A stretch of DNA of 64,000 nucleotides from Rotaria socialis. Its lineage: Eukaryota > Rotifera > Eurotatoria > Philodinida > Philodinidae. The DNA lies in NCBI GenBank assembly GCA_905331475.1, contig CAJNYU010000372.1, positions 62,001 through 126,000 on the forward strand. The letters are read 5' to 3'. Each line of letters starts with the position of its first letter. Position 1 is the stretch's first letter. The notes under the pieces were generated by a model. It did not search any database. It was not told where the DNA came from and saw only the letters and a program-made list of their open reading frames with translations. This document shows positions 24,857-39,100 of this stretch, in pieces. A program made the translations under genes and the position numbers.

Positions 24857-25223
24857 GTAAGAAAATATTTATGCTTATACAAGACAACAAAGAAGAAGTG
24901 ACTAACAGCTTGAATTGAAAATATGAATAAGTCATATATATACACAGCATAACACAGCAATATCCTCGAAATGCACATGCCGGCTGATGGAAAGCCCACT
25001 CTTCACGCAAACCATAGATTGATGAAATAGTATTCATGATAAAGTAGGCAACAGAAATTACACTAGTATTAAATGTGAGAAGATTAGTAAGCGTACGATA
25101 TGGTCGATGGCAAGTGATTATAACAATGGTGAGAATATCAAAAAGTAAACCGATCGTAGAAATAATAATTAAAATGGAGAAGATGATGATGAAAAACGAG
25201 TCGGAAAGCATTTTTATGTTCAC
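24857..25223 (-). pseudogene. truncated rhodopsin-like GPCR (TM1-TM3), frameshifted
   Basis: From ATG 25223 the frame gives TM1 (FFIIIFSILIIISTIGLLFDILTIVII), TM2 (LLTFNTSVISVAYFIMNTISSIYG), the extracellular Cys before TM3 (QPACAFRG) and part of TM3. The natural continuation (IQAVSHFFFVVLYKHKYFL) lies in another frame, so a small indel near 24916-24921 breaks the gene. The sequence is then cut by the GC-rich island, and TM4-TM7 are not found. The style matches the intact GPCR at 49188. It is a pseudogene unless the assembly is wrong here. Confidence 0.7.
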
Positions 25224-25746
25224 TTTTACAGAGTTCTCATATAAATGATGGTCAATTCAGCAGCTTTGGTTCTTATTACTTTTTTCTCTATAGATATGAG
25301 CATGTCATCAGTGCTTTGATGAACAGACTCATCAGTCCGTTATTATTATTTTTCCTTTTCCAACCACTTTTCTGTTGATTAACCTTTGTGAAATGGGTTA
25401 GTACGCTCGAGTACTCGCATGTCATCCTATTGTCATTATCAGTTAGCTATATGCATGAAAATAAAGCATAGGTAGTGCGCCATGGTGAAGCTTTGTTTAG
25501 TTTGATGCATTTAGCTATTAATATCCTATCACTACCAAACTTTCCATCGTTTGTTTTACACTTACCACTTTACATAAAAGCAACACGATAAAAATAAAAG
25601 AAGAGAATTAAATCATGTCTAATATATTAACCTTCTTAACAAAACAAGGATGGATAATAGTTATCATATGAAACAAAAAAATCACTTCCGTTTTCGAAAT
25701 TAATCATTTTTATGGTTTACGTAGACAGTTATACACTTAATAAATC
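25224..25746. other. gene-free spacer
   Basis: AT-rich spacer between the divergent GPCR fragment and the arrestin pseudogene; nothing recognised. Confidence 0.4.
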
Positions 25747-26761
25747 ATGGACGGTGCACCAAGTACGAATAGGGTTATGTATCGTGATCGAACGGATTTA
25801 CTTTATTTTACGAACGGAACAATATCTGGATGAGTTGATGTGATTGTACGTGAAGAAAAAGAGCGGTTATAGAGTCAAGAGGCCTTTGAAAAAGATGGAG
25901 TGAATATTATCATATTTTATTTTATTCGTTGAAAATTCCTTTTAAAGGTTTAAAAGCTGAACAGAAAGAATTGGCAATTGATTTTGGTCAAAACTCGTGG
26001 CCATTTCAAATAGTATTTCTTGTTCATCTTCCACCATTCTTTAATCAACCGGCTACTTATCCTCATATTCGGTAATATTTACAGTTTGTAGTCGAAAAAT
26101 CTTAGTATAGATCAGATTTAACAGAGAATCTTCATTTCAAAGTATTTCCAATGGTTGGCATTCTACAAAATGTACAGTGTCCAAACTCAACTATATCCGA
26201 AAATAGAAATCGAAAAGCTATCACTTTCAAAGGAACTCTAAACAAAGCGAATTATTCACCTGGCGAAACTGCAATATTGAAGGCAGAAATTGAAAATCCG
26301 AAGCGAATTTTAATACAATAAGTTAATATCTCGATGTTCTAACTTTGCCAAGTTGGACGTAGTAGACGACATTTTTCCATGTGTCGTGTAACATTGGCAA
26401 AAATCGTCAATACACATGAAGAAAACTTGATTGAAACATACTCTTTCAATATTCCCGAAGATCGATTGCTATCCACCTATGAATTTCATAATACTACTCA
26501 AGCAACAGATTATGTTCATGTTCATTATTGTTTCAAAATTGATCTAGAAGTTGAAGATATATTTGCAAATTTGCTCGTTCAAATTCCATTCATCTTGGGC
26601 ATCCATCGGAAACGTGATCAAAAAGGAAATCTACTTATCACGAAGAAAGTATGGATAGTGGCGATGGAACAAAATAGAATAGAATTATTATCAAACAATA
26701 AATCACTGAACTCTTTCAAATTTATAAAAAATGATTCAAGGCTCAAGATTAAAATATCGTA
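25747..26761 (+). pseudogene. arrestin-domain protein pseudogene
   Basis: The remains read through both arrestin halves. The N-half has RTDLLYFTNGTISG, QNSWPFQIVFLVHLPPFF and YPHIR. The C-half has KAITFKGTLNKANYSPGETA, QVGRSRRH, KIVNTHEENLIETYSFNIPE and LVQIPFILGI. The frame holds seven stops: TGA 25831, TAG 25870, TGA 25930, TAA 26073, TAG 26103, TAA 26319 and TAA 26340. At least one frameshift lies between 25930 and 26073. All three stop codons occur, so a variant genetic code is not the explanation. Similarity continues straight through without intron-like gaps, so it may be a copy that never had introns there. The intact protein would be a cytosolic alpha-arrestin-type adaptor. Confidence 0.88.
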
Positions 26762-27498
26762 ATCAATATAATATTGTCACACGTGGCTCTCGTTTGAGTG
26801 TGAGTATACGGATGAATGAATGGATAACATAATCTACACCTAGCCTTGAGATTAATTTCATAATTTTATTGTTGTTGATGAATAAAAATAGTTTTAATTG
26901 GAAATTTTATTTTCTACTATTTTAGCTGGCAATCCAAAAGCAGAATCATATGATGTATTTGACTTTTGTTCTCAACGATAAAAATTATTTTCATTTTATA
27001 CTCTTGATGTCATTTCTTGATTAAGATTTTATCTTTCGATCGATCGATCGATCGATCGATACAAGTACTGTGTTTTGCCTTGAACTATGGATTTTTTTTA
27101 TTCACCTGTAATAATTTCTAATCAGAAAGAGTAATAAAGGTAGCTTTGCTGCGAGTCGTATATGTTGTAATATAAGATGCACGTGATAAAGGGAAAATAT
27201 ATTGAATAAAAATATACCAAGAGATTTTAAAAGATTTTGAATTGAAAAAATGTAATTTCTGATCTGTAAATACTTCTAATTTTAAATAAAGCAAAAAAAG
27301 TAGTCTTCTGATAGATTGATTAGAATTCAATAGCAAATTTCAAATTAAAAAGTCTATGAATCGCTTAGTATAACGTTTCTCACTATCGATCTCTAAAAAC
27401 AATGAAATCAGTTTGTTATATAAGTCAACATTTCTATGCCGATAATGTTTTAGTTTATAATTGATTTGCCATGATTTTTCTTCAATTAAGTCAAATAG
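26762..27498. other. intergenic stretch with a GATC tetranucleotide run
   Basis: No gene was seen. A pure tetranucleotide repeat (CGAT/GATC, about six units) lies at 27037-27060. The remainder is AT-rich and holds the 3' flank of the minus-strand beta-propeller gene. Confidence 0.6.
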
Positions 27499-28782
27499 TT
27501 AAAAGGAAAATATAGTTTTAACCATTGAAAGACACAGAAAGCAAAGCATAGTAATGGTGATCGATGGTAAAATTAATGTAGCTGTTGAAGAAGTTTTCTG
27601 AATAAATGCTGCAACACCAGCAAGTTTAGGTATAGTGGTTACATTTCCTTGTTGTACGGTAAAAACACCAATAAATGTTGCACTACCAGGTCCATTCAAG
27701 CGATAACTACTAATGGCATGCGCTGTTGTACCGATGACAAACAAATAATCAGTGCCAGAGACATTGACAACGGTCGTTTCAAGTGCGCCTATATTATTCG
27801 GCAGTGAATAGTATTGCAAAATTTTAACCGGTGTTGACATGGAACTTAAATTAAGACGTAATTCCACAATAGCTGCTGGATTGGCACCAATGACATAATA
27901 GCTTCCAGTCATTGATGAATATGTGGACCAACAGAGAGCGCCTGCTAGTGTAGAATTAATCGGTGTCAGCATACTATTCGAAATGGACCCATTCGTTGGC
28001 GTGTAGTTCATGGTTAGAACACCGTTTGGCCCGGGATCAGTGACTAATAAGCCGTTGCTACTGACTAGTGTCATTGAAAATGGTAATATACCATTGGTTG
28101 GTATTTGTTGTATTGGATTCATTGCTAACGTGTATAAATCACTGAAGAGATAGAATAAGAGATAGCCAGGCATTGTACTATTGTAGCCTTTGACAGCAAC
28201 AATCAAAGACCGATTGTCAGCCGAGAATAGAATTTCGCTCATTGTTCCTCTCGGGCCACTTGGTGGAACACTTTGTGAAATATACGATGTTAGGTCACGA
28301 TCCATCGATGGCACAACATATAAGCCTGACATATTATACATGAAACAACGAATTCCAGTTGAATTACCACCAGTTAAGACACAAGCATACATTGAATTGA
28401 CTGTTACTGAAACAGGAAACCAGCCTTTTACTTGTTGCACAGAAACTAATGTCAAATTTGTAGCATTCAATGGATCGATCGAAAACATCGACAATGAATT
28501 CGAACCTGGATTCACAGCAAATAAACAACTCGAATAGATTTGTAATGAACCTTGCGAAAATAACGGATCTCCCATAGATGTATTTACGCCGGTGCCATTT
28601 GTGCTAACCGTCTGAATCAAAGTCAATTGACCATTTGAATTTAGACTACTGACAATAATTTGATTCATAATAGCTCCATTCGACATTGTATAAACGGCAC
28701 CAATACCATCGGTCGAAGTCTGAGGATAAACTCCGTTGATAGAGACCAAGACAGAAAAAATGATTATCATCATACAATTCAT
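27499..28782 (-). CDS. secreted, probably GPI-anchored lactonase-like beta-propeller protein
   Basis: This is one uninterrupted 427-residue frame. It starts with a signal peptide (MMIIIFSVLVSINGVYP) and ends in a hydrophobic tail (ATLILPSITITMLCFLCLSMV) preceded by a Ser/Thr-rich spacer, the layout of a GPI-attachment signal. The body has repeated strand units typical of 7-bladed lactonase/YncE propellers (GAVYTMSNG, LFAVNPGSNSLSMFSIDP, MSEILFSADNRSLIVAVKG, GLLVTDPGPNGVLTMNY, DYLFVIGTTAHAISSYRL) and many N-glycosylation sequons. The fold is like fungal and bacterial 3-carboxymuconate-cyclase/6-phosphogluconolactonase-like secreted proteins. Enzymatic activity is uncertain. The lack of introns in a region of intron-rich genes fits a horizontally acquired gene, but that is inference. 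Confidence 0.75.
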   Translation of the reverse strand: MNCMMIIIFSVLVSINGVYPQTSTDGIGAVYTMSNGAIMNQIIVSSLNSNGQLTLIQTVSTNGTGVNTSMGDPLFSQGSLQIYSSCLFAVNPGSNSLSMFSIDPLNATNLTLVSVQQVKGWFPVSVTVNSMYACVLTGGNSTGIRCFMYNMSGLYVVPSMDRDLTSYISQSVPPSGPRGTMSEILFSADNRSLIVAVKGYNSTMPGYLLFYLFSDLYTLAMNPIQQIPTNGILPFSMTLVSSNGLLVTDPGPNGVLTMNYTPTNGSISNSMLTPINSTLAGALCWSTYSSMTGSYYVIGANPAAIVELRLNLSSMSTPVKILQYYSLPNNIGALETTVVNVSGTDYLFVIGTTAHAISSYRLNGPGSATFIGVFTVQQGNVTTIPKLAGVAAFIQKTSSTATLILPSITITMLCFLCLSMVKTIFSF

Positions 28783-30426
28783 TTTTATCTCTAAACAGAA
28801 AGTAGTAAAATCAAAACATATAGTTTACTCCCAGATTTTGTAATGAATGTTCTCGAATAAATTATTCTCTTAGTACTTCATTGAAATCACACCAACGATT
28901 CGTTATGGAGACTTGAACTCTTTGGAAAAAGATTTTTCGTTTATTTTTCTTGAAGATTCGATATCATAATGAACTAATCAGTACGTATGAATTTATAAGT
29001 TCGATAAACAGCTACCTACCTTATTGGATTATTACTGAGTAGGAACTACGACGATTTTTTCAGAATTTTGAAGTATACCTCTAGATATTATTTTTATTAA
29101 TGGTTGTGCGAGTGTAATAACGATAAAAAAAGAAGCGAAAATATTTCTCATTGGCCGAAAGTGACTCAGGCGGAACGCACTATTTCGTCGCATATTACGG
29201 TATTTAACAGACAATTAGCATTATGTACTTTGAATAAACTTGACATGGAAATGATTCATCTACGTTTAATGCACCTAAAATAGTGCGTCTTAATGATTAT
29301 GCAAAGAAAAATAATGCTAAACACCAACCAATAATAGTTTCACTACACAAGAAAGTAAGTATCAAAAAACGAATTTTTAGATGCTACGACTGACTCATTT
29401 CCTTTTGCTTAAAAGCTATAATGCAAAATATCACAGAAAATGATTCAAGATAAATATCTTTTTAATGGGCAAATCAGTGTAACTAATAATGTTTCAAAAA
29501 ATCGGTTTTTTTTCAAAGAGTAATTATTGGTAGAGAATCGAATGCGAAATGTGTGCTAGCATGTAGTATAACAGGAGTCGGTCTAGTATTTTGGCGACCG
29601 GTTTTAATCTATGGCATGCACAGTTCTTGCACAACAATTTTTCGTATTAGTAATATCCAATGCCATTTTCTTTTCATACTTTTCTTTTTCGCTTTTTTAA
29701 TGATACCTTAAGTCTCTCGTTTTTTACTCAGCGGATCTATAATTAAGTATGACGTTTTCGTCAGATTATTGCCATTCATAAAAAAATATTGATTCAATCT
29801 AATTCAATCAGTAATTTTTTTCTTTTTGTTCCGTACCGGTAATTTTAAGGTCTTTTCAATATTGCGATTTTTTTTATCCTATTTTAAATGGAATTGAGAT
29901 ATTATTTATTCGTGTAGTTTCCTTTTGCTCCGAAACCCGATGTTGAATAAAATGATTTTTCTTATGAAGGAAAGATTTAAAAAAAAATACAATGCATTAA
30001 TTGCCAAGCTAGCTTATTTGAGAAAAGTTTTGTAATTTTTACGTGGTCTTTGGTTAATAGGCGATTTCAATAGATGGCAGTAGTAGATGTCTATTCACGT
30101 GAATCATTCACAATTAAGTTCGATAAAATAATTTAAAAATTCATAATTTGTATTTTATTCGATTTAAAAGAAAGTAGATTGTTTTTCTCGGACGCTTGAC
30201 AACACAAGAGGCTTCGTCACTACGATATCTACTATGAATATTGTGTGACGCCATAATGTCATCATTGTTTCTTTTCTGTTCGTAAAAATCTCTACTGTTC
30301 TTTCACGATTTGAAAATTTTTTTTTGTTTTCTCTATTTTCTTCTCGTAGTAATAATAATAACATCCTAGTTCATTCCTTCAGATCTTCATATTTAAATCT
30401 GAATTTAACTGATTTTTGTGCTCATC
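28783..30426. other. intergenic stretch
   Basis: No gene was recognised. It lies between the divergent beta-propeller gene and ARL3, so both promoters should be here. AT-rich with poly-T tracts. Confidence 0.45.
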
Positions 30427-31442
<1,016 letters not shown>

Positions 31443-33193
31443 ATCAAATTATTCTTTTCGTTTTCATTGTGTGTGTGTATATCATTATTTATTTGCTTCT
31501 ATTACTCGTTTAAAAAGAAAAGAAAGGAACAGCAACAACAACAATATTCTACTAAGCTACATATTATAAATGCATAGTTGAACAAGAGCGTTCTACTTTA
31601 AATGGACTTATGCATGTTTTATTTGTGAATTCCTTTTCTCTTTGTCTTTATTGTTACCGAGTGTGTGGACATATTCAACGTGCTAAATATGAATGAAATA
31701 TTATGTTGTGGCTTTTTATGTGTGAGCTGATTTTCTTTAACAAAAACATGTTTAGGAATGAATTTATCATTTTCTTTTTCTTTTTTGTTTTGTTTTTTAT
31801 ATTAAAGAAATGTTGCCAATGAAATAAGCTGAGTTTCACGCGAAAGAAATCGAAATGAATGATAATATATGCAATGAAGAGTTGTATGTTTAGATCAACG
31901 TTTCTAACGAGAAAATCGTTTACAGAGCTATTTCAATGGTTAAACATAAAGAAAAAGTCTTGAATTATAATTACACTTCTTCCATAAGCCGACAGTGGAT
32001 TTGTTCTGATTCATAGATGCTTGTTTTAAGTTTTTCTGAGAAGAATGTGCCAGTTTCTATTCCTTTCGAGTGCGTTAGAAGTAAGAATTTTTCCGATGTA
32101 TAAATATTTGGAAGATGGTAAAAATTAAAAATCTCAATTTGTCTTTGTTTATTCTACCAAAGTTCTAGAGGTTAAAGTATTGCAACAATCATCGTTACGT
32201 TCGTGTCTACCGTGCTCGTAGAGTTTTTTTTACTTTTCTAAACAACATTTTTTAACCTTTTCTTCATACGTATAAGCCTCACGGTCAAAACTGACTTGAA
32301 ATTGTTTTCATAAACAGTTCTGTTTTGTTTTTAAAGTATCTTTTAAAAAATGACTGCTGTGTTTATTTAAATTAAACATAATATGTGAGGAGAACATCAT
32401 AGATGTTACAGTTCGATATACCCTCAAGAACCTTATACGCATATTAAGTTAATTATATAAAGACAATGAAGTAATTACTAATCAGTTTGTCTACCTGTAA
32501 ATAATTAAAATTAGAATTCGTATGCATAGGATTGTTTTGCTTGTTTTCACTAGAAGCATAACAAACACTATGATGAATGAATCAATGTTAACAGCTGTTT
32601 TGGATAGTAATTGATACGCTAAAAAAACTGAATACGTAAACGTTTCATAGTTTCTCTAGAAGTTCTAAGTCAAAATTTAGATGCAAAGTATCGTTTACTT
32701 TGAAAGTAGAAGACCAAATACCAACCATCGAACAATTGTAAAAGTGAAGATAGGGGATCTGACTTTATCACGCACGGGGAGATAATGCTCAAGGACGCAT
32801 TGAAACATCCTTTGTGCAAGATAAAAGCAAAGCAGCATATATTTATTGAGTCTAGCTACTACGTTAAGTTATGAGTTATAGCTGATTGACTGCATATTTT
32901 ATTAATCAAACATAAATTTCCTTTATTTTTCCAAAAATGCACAAAATAAATTCTAGTCATACAAAAAAACACAATGATTGAGCATAATAAACAATCAAGG
33001 AAGACGTGATTCTTTTGCTGAATAAAAAATAAATAAATTTGTTGCTTACAAAAAGAAAAAACAAGAACCACAGGTATACATGCATAAAAGTATAAGAAAG
33101 ATCACTTCATCTCAAAAAAGCCACAAGTAATACATTGAAATAAGCGAGAAAATCAAAAATAACTTGAGAAATACATAAGGAAATGTTTTTTTT
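31443..33193. other. convergent intergenic stretch
   Basis: ARL3 and PI4KA end toward each other here, so the stretch holds their 3' regions. No gene was recognised. AT-rich throughout. Confidence 0.45.
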
Positions 33194-36100
33194 TTAATAA
33201 GGAATTTTATTTTGTTGAAATTGAATGTAATCATAAATACGCGTTCTTAAACTGTGTGCACAACGATTAATTACTTCATGCATATAACGAGCTGCTTCGG
33301 CTTCACTTGCCTCGGGTTTAAGACGAGCATTTAATTGTTCTAATGTATGGCCACGAAAACATGGTAATTCAGTGTCCAACATTAATGCAATAAGTGTTAC
33401 AAAATGAGTACGATAACGTCTAGAGTACAAAAACAAAATCAATTAAATATATTTTCACATTTCGAAGACTGTTAAAACAAAGATCATCATTTTTGGGCTA
33501 AAAATTGAAATTCACACGTGTTTTCATTGTATTGAATACATATTATCAGAGAAATAAATCAAAGCAACAATTGAGAGTTTCATAAAATCTACTTTATGAT
33601 CAGTGATCTATCTTCTTCGTTATTTAAACAATACAATATTTTATTACCTTAACGCTAAATAACCTCTGATGCATAATTCTTTGAACCACAGGAATGCCGG
33701 AGCGGTTAGATCGCCCATAATAAGAATCATTTCAGCGGTTAACTTAATATCTGGTTCAAATCTCATATTTCCACCAGGTGATGATTCAAACATAAAACCA
33801 AAATCTACAAAAACAAATAAGCGTGATCGACATATTGAAATAAACATCTGATTACATACCAATATGAATAATATGTCCTTCGTCGTCAATCCTAAAATAC
33901 GAAACAAAAACCTTGTTGCTATAAACAAATCAGAGCAATTTCTAACTACAGACATGATATTTCCGTTGTGGCGATCTTTTATTTGCAACATGAAAAGTGC
34001 TACTGAATAAGCAGCCATACTAATGACAAAATTTCGACGTGCCTAAATAATAATCGTTAATTAAAAGCCGGATGATTAACAATAAGAAAATTTTACTTTT
34101 TGAAATTTTATTGAATCATCTTTTCCGTAAACATGTCGAAAATAATCAAACAAGCCTACTTCTGTATTTCTACCGATATCTTCACGTGAACGAGAATTCG
34201 GTACGCATTCAATAACACCACACTAGAAAATATCTGGCTACACAATTAAATAATCAATAGGATCTACACTTACACCAGGACTTGTGGCAATAACTCGATA
34301 TGTATATAAATATAGTTCTAATCCTTCTTGTTCAAATATATTATGAAACAATCGCATCAATTGTAAAGCCAAAATGTCCTTTGATAATTAGAATTTGTTT
34401 TGAATGTAAATTCAAAAATCTTGATTCTACCTGTCGAACATCATCTCCAACTTTAAAAATAGCCATTTGAGAATATTGATTACTAATGTCTTGCATAAAT
34501 TCGTAACCGGGATCAGCACAGCGTTCAACTTGTTCGATACCAACACTTTGAACACGGAATGTTGCTCGATAGGGAGCTTTAGCCGCACTAGTATGCGAAA
34601 GGAAATTGATTTGAAACATTTTCATTCATTAATTCTATCTACCTTTGCATTGGTGCTCCACTTTCTAGTAGTAATGAAACCACGATAGCTTCTGGATTCG
34701 ATGGAAGATAAACACCTGGTGGCACTTCAGCACCAATTTCACGTAGCGCTTGGAGACAAGCTAAATAAAAGAAAAAATGAAATCGATAAGTGACCCTAGG
34801 AAACTTAGTAGGAAGTTTGAAATTATCCACCGGATGCATTGGACTCTCGAGCATCCGAAACCGCCGTCTTTCTACATTGTGAAATCAATCACGAAAAATA
34901 ATTCAATAGGAGATATCTTAAAGAAATATTGATGATAATCGACTCGACTATGACTTTCTGATTGCAGTTCGACACTTTCAAAGAACATGAATCAATTGAG
35001 ATATGTGCGATTGTCAACACCTGTTATGTTGACTTAGTACGTAAATTAAGTTTTATGAAAGTTTGAAGAAGTTGACTTGTGCACCACAAAAAGATCTCAC
35101 GCACTGACTAAACTCAATCTATCCATACGGTGTACATTGTATCAATACGTCATTTGAAAAATATCGAACATACCTTCTTTACGATCATTTCCTTTTGGAA
35201 AAACTTTAATTATATCTGATACTTTAGTTAATTTATCCGAAAATTGAAAAACACGCTCGTAAAATTTCTTTGCATCCGGCGTGAAATTCAATTCAATTTC
35301 TTGAGCTATGGGCTCTAATTTCTTTTGCATTTCATGATCAGGTGTAGTTTCAGTTTTAAATGTATTCGTTCGTATATTCCAAATAAGTTGATGTGCTAAT
35401 AAATTTGATTTTCCTGATAATGCTAATATTAAACGGCGTACAAAACCCATCTAAAAAACACAAAAAACCGATCAATAAATGAATGATAAAGTTTTTAACG
35501 TTTACTTCATCATAACGAATGGCTTGTACCAACTGAGGAATGTATAGAATAAGTGCTTCAGCTTTTGTTGTATAAAGCATACGAGAAGCAAATTGAATTG
35601 TATATGAATTTGCCACCTGATTAAGTCTTGCACTAGCAAAATACGATAGTGCAGTAACAGGATCAATAGGAGCCCAAGTAAGAATAATCGATGTCTAAAA
35701 TTGATAATTATTGAAGCATATTTTCCTGCTCTCACCTATTAAAATATTCTATTTACTTCGCATTGACGATCGTTTTCTGCTGTAGCTGTAAAAATGCATA
35801 GAGCCTCTGGAATGTGTCGAACTAGTAGTGGATACGATTTAACAAGATATTGAATTTCATTACGTAACGATTCTTTTGGAATTCTGATAATAGGGAAAAA
35901 AAGAAAGAACTCTAGAAATATTCTTTTCAAATAATCGTCTCGATTTCAATTACGTATAATAAAGAGTAATGGCTAAATCAGGCGAAATAAGCCAAGCGAC
36001 ACGTCCATATTCTCGCCAAGCTTTATTTGAAATTCCATTCATATCATAGACTTTCCAATTTGTGTATGTTGACTGCGTATTGTGATCAATTTGAAGGTCT

Positions 36101-39100
36101 GCGCGACCCAATGGATTATGAAACGTTTCCAAACGTTCAATTTCAGATGCCTGAAAAAATTGATTCTGTGAATTTAGTCGAGACTTCATTTTAACTTACA
36201 AGTAACGTAAGAAGAAGATTACGTTTTTTGAGTAAATCTCGAGATAAGATTCGTCCATCGTGACTTTTCTCAGTATGCTTTGCTGATCCTGATAAGAAGA
36301 CAAAAGTCAACAGATTTTATTTTTGAAAAAATTTCAATTATTCCAAAAAAAAATCAACCAGAAGCTAATTTTTTAAATTCAAAATTAGTAATCAAGGTTA
36401 ATTAATGTTTTAGCATAGCTACCTACCTCGTAAGAATGATTCACGAAAGATAACTTTGTTAACAAGAAAATAAAAATACATCAATAAAGTTATTTGAAAC
36501 GCAAATAATTTCTTTATAGAAATATTTTTCGATTAATTACTTCATCAAATCTACAGATGAAGACATCGTACCAACTGATTAGTAGTTTGCAGTCCATGCT
36601 TTGTTGGTGAGTAGGATACTACGAGATTAGAGGATACCCAAAAAGGCTTTTTCTGGCTAGTGATCGGTAGATTCATTCATTCGATGGCGTCCCAGAGCTA
36701 ATATCAGATAGACTCTCTACATACACACTAACGAATTAAACGAGTAGATGGTGTGTAACGTTTAGTTTTTAGTAGAGAGTTAGCGATTTAGACTCATGTG
36801 ATAAAACAGGTGCTACTGAAATTTAAGCACAATAACTTCAGAGTACGAATCAAACAGCTCAGCTATACGCGGTTGTGTTAGATTGAATCCGTTTTAGAAG
36901 CCTCTTAACATCCCGAGATGGTCTTTTAGAGTGTCGATTTTAACATTAAATTCGTTTATTGGGATTTTTTTGTAAATATACCGCCGCGGGATGGTAACGT
37001 GGTAACAACAGTCAGATCCTTTTGTTGATAATTGGACATCCAGTACTCGCTCTTAATTTGAAAACTAATCGAACATATAATGTATCTCACTTCCTAAGAC
37101 ATTTATCGTTGAGAAAAACGATCGCAGATGACTATAATTTGAAGAATTTTCTAAATGTTATAATCACGAATATATCGCTTCATATTTATTTTTGCTTTAT
37201 GCATGCTTCTTGGTACTCTCTAGATATTTCATAGACTTCAAATGGCGGAAAAGTTGAAAACTTAAGCATTAATTCATTGTCTCTGAATTATCTTCACAGG
37301 AAGAATAGAGAACTACATGCGTTTTTCTCGATAATAAGAATTCTATTCGAGACAAAGTCCGGAAAACCCCAAACTATATCCTTACCAGATTTTCGACTTA
37401 GTGTTGACTGCCCGACAGCTCCTGCGGCGGCGCCTCCACCGCCGGCTAATGAATTAATCCATCCTGATGGTGCTCCAGCTTTTGATGACGAATCACTGAC
37501 ATCATTATTATGGTGTCCATTCATTAAAACACGATCTAACTCAACTAAACAAAGAAAAACGATGAAGTCTAAAAACAAATAAAGTCAAACCTGTCAGTGT
37601 TGTATCATTACAAAACTTCTTTTCACCATGAACTAACGAAAAAAATCGGATTAATTTACGAATATCATTTCTTAATTCATTTTGTGATTGAGTCGGATAA
37701 TGATGACGAACACTAGAGGAATAAAAGAAAACTTTGAAATCAGCAAAAACAAAACAATAAACTTCTATTTTTATTATTTACGTAAAATAATCAAATGCTG
37801 TATGATAAACTTTTTCTCGTAGTAAATATTTACACACGCCATTAGCTAAATAATCACTTTGTACCAGATAGAGTGCAAGATATAACAGTCGAAATCTCAG
37901 GCCAACAGCACTAACATGTTTTGTCATTGGTGCTCGAGGATTTTCTAATATTAATGAAAGAGATTTATGTAATAAATCATTAAGCATTTCCATTTCAATA
38001 TCTGCTTTATGCATGCATAAATAGACACGTTCTTCAATGAACTAAATACGATTTCAAACGAAAAACAAAATAGTCAAATCATAAGTCACGTCGACAAGCG
38101 CATTACTTTAAACAATATTAGATGCGGATTAACAGACGGTGGTTTGGGTTTTAATTCTTCTTTTTCGGATGGTGCAAGTGGAGACGGTTCTGGTTTATCA
38201 ATGGAATATAACCCGTGGCAATCGCTGATTACTTTCTCCCATACTTTATAGATCTCTTCAACAATCTATGCACATTCGAATTGAAGATTTAGGATTCAAA
38301 AACAAAATAAATAAACTATATATTTACTAATAGTTCAAGTTCCGGTCGACCCACAATCGCCCAAGACCAACAATCAACAGCAGCTTCCATCACAGATGTC
38401 GTAAACATTTTGACCGGAAGCCATATTAATGCATGAACCATATCCCGGTCAAGGGCAGTCACTTGAACAAAAACAAAAAACATGATAATCATTTGATGAA
38501 CTTGATCAAATACCTTTCGGTTTATCATTTCTATAAGTTTGATTACCAATCGTTGTGAAACTCATTTCATTTTCGTTATCATCTAAATTCAAACGATGCG
38601 TTACTCGATTCTTTAGTTTTGAAACTCTGTTCTTACCCGAATTATCTATATTATGAATTAACATTGCTGTTAACTTAAAAAGACCATTCCGAAAATTGCT
38701 ATCAACTAGACAAATAAATAAAAACAATATATAATAAAAGTTGTACTGAACCAATGAACTTACAAATAGCAATTCTTTCTTCGAAATCCAATTCAATTCC
38801 TTTATCATTAATTGGTGCAGCAATTGACATTCGCCGACGACGCTGTTGTAATGATTTAAATTTTTCAAGTGAATACAATCGATTATGAACAGCGTTTTCC
38901 ATTTCTTTTCTAATGTTTTCCAATGCTGTTCGATAATCATTACGATCGAGTCCTTCAACCTACAATTTTTAGTTTATTTATTTTTTATTACGATTGTAAA
39001 AACTACGTACAAAGCCAACGGCTGCATTTCTTTCACTTAATGATATCATATAGTCAGCGAAATCTGTTCGATAGTACATTTTAGTTCCAGTAGATGATGA

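Noticed and set aside
25831..26342. Stop-codon reassignment explaining in-frame stops in the arrestin-like sequence
   Set aside because: TGA, TAG and TAA all occur, there is also a frameshift, and neighbouring genes use the stops normally.
27037..27060. CRISPR-like or regulatory array
   Set aside because: It is a plain tetranucleotide microsatellite with no spacers.
28190..28537. Plus-strand frame of 115 codons
   Set aside because: It is antisense to the well-supported beta-propeller gene.
37277..37582. Plus-strand frame of 101 codons with Pro/Ala-rich stretch
   Set aside because: It is antisense to a PI4KA exon encoding a Gly/Ala-rich linker before the GWINSL block.
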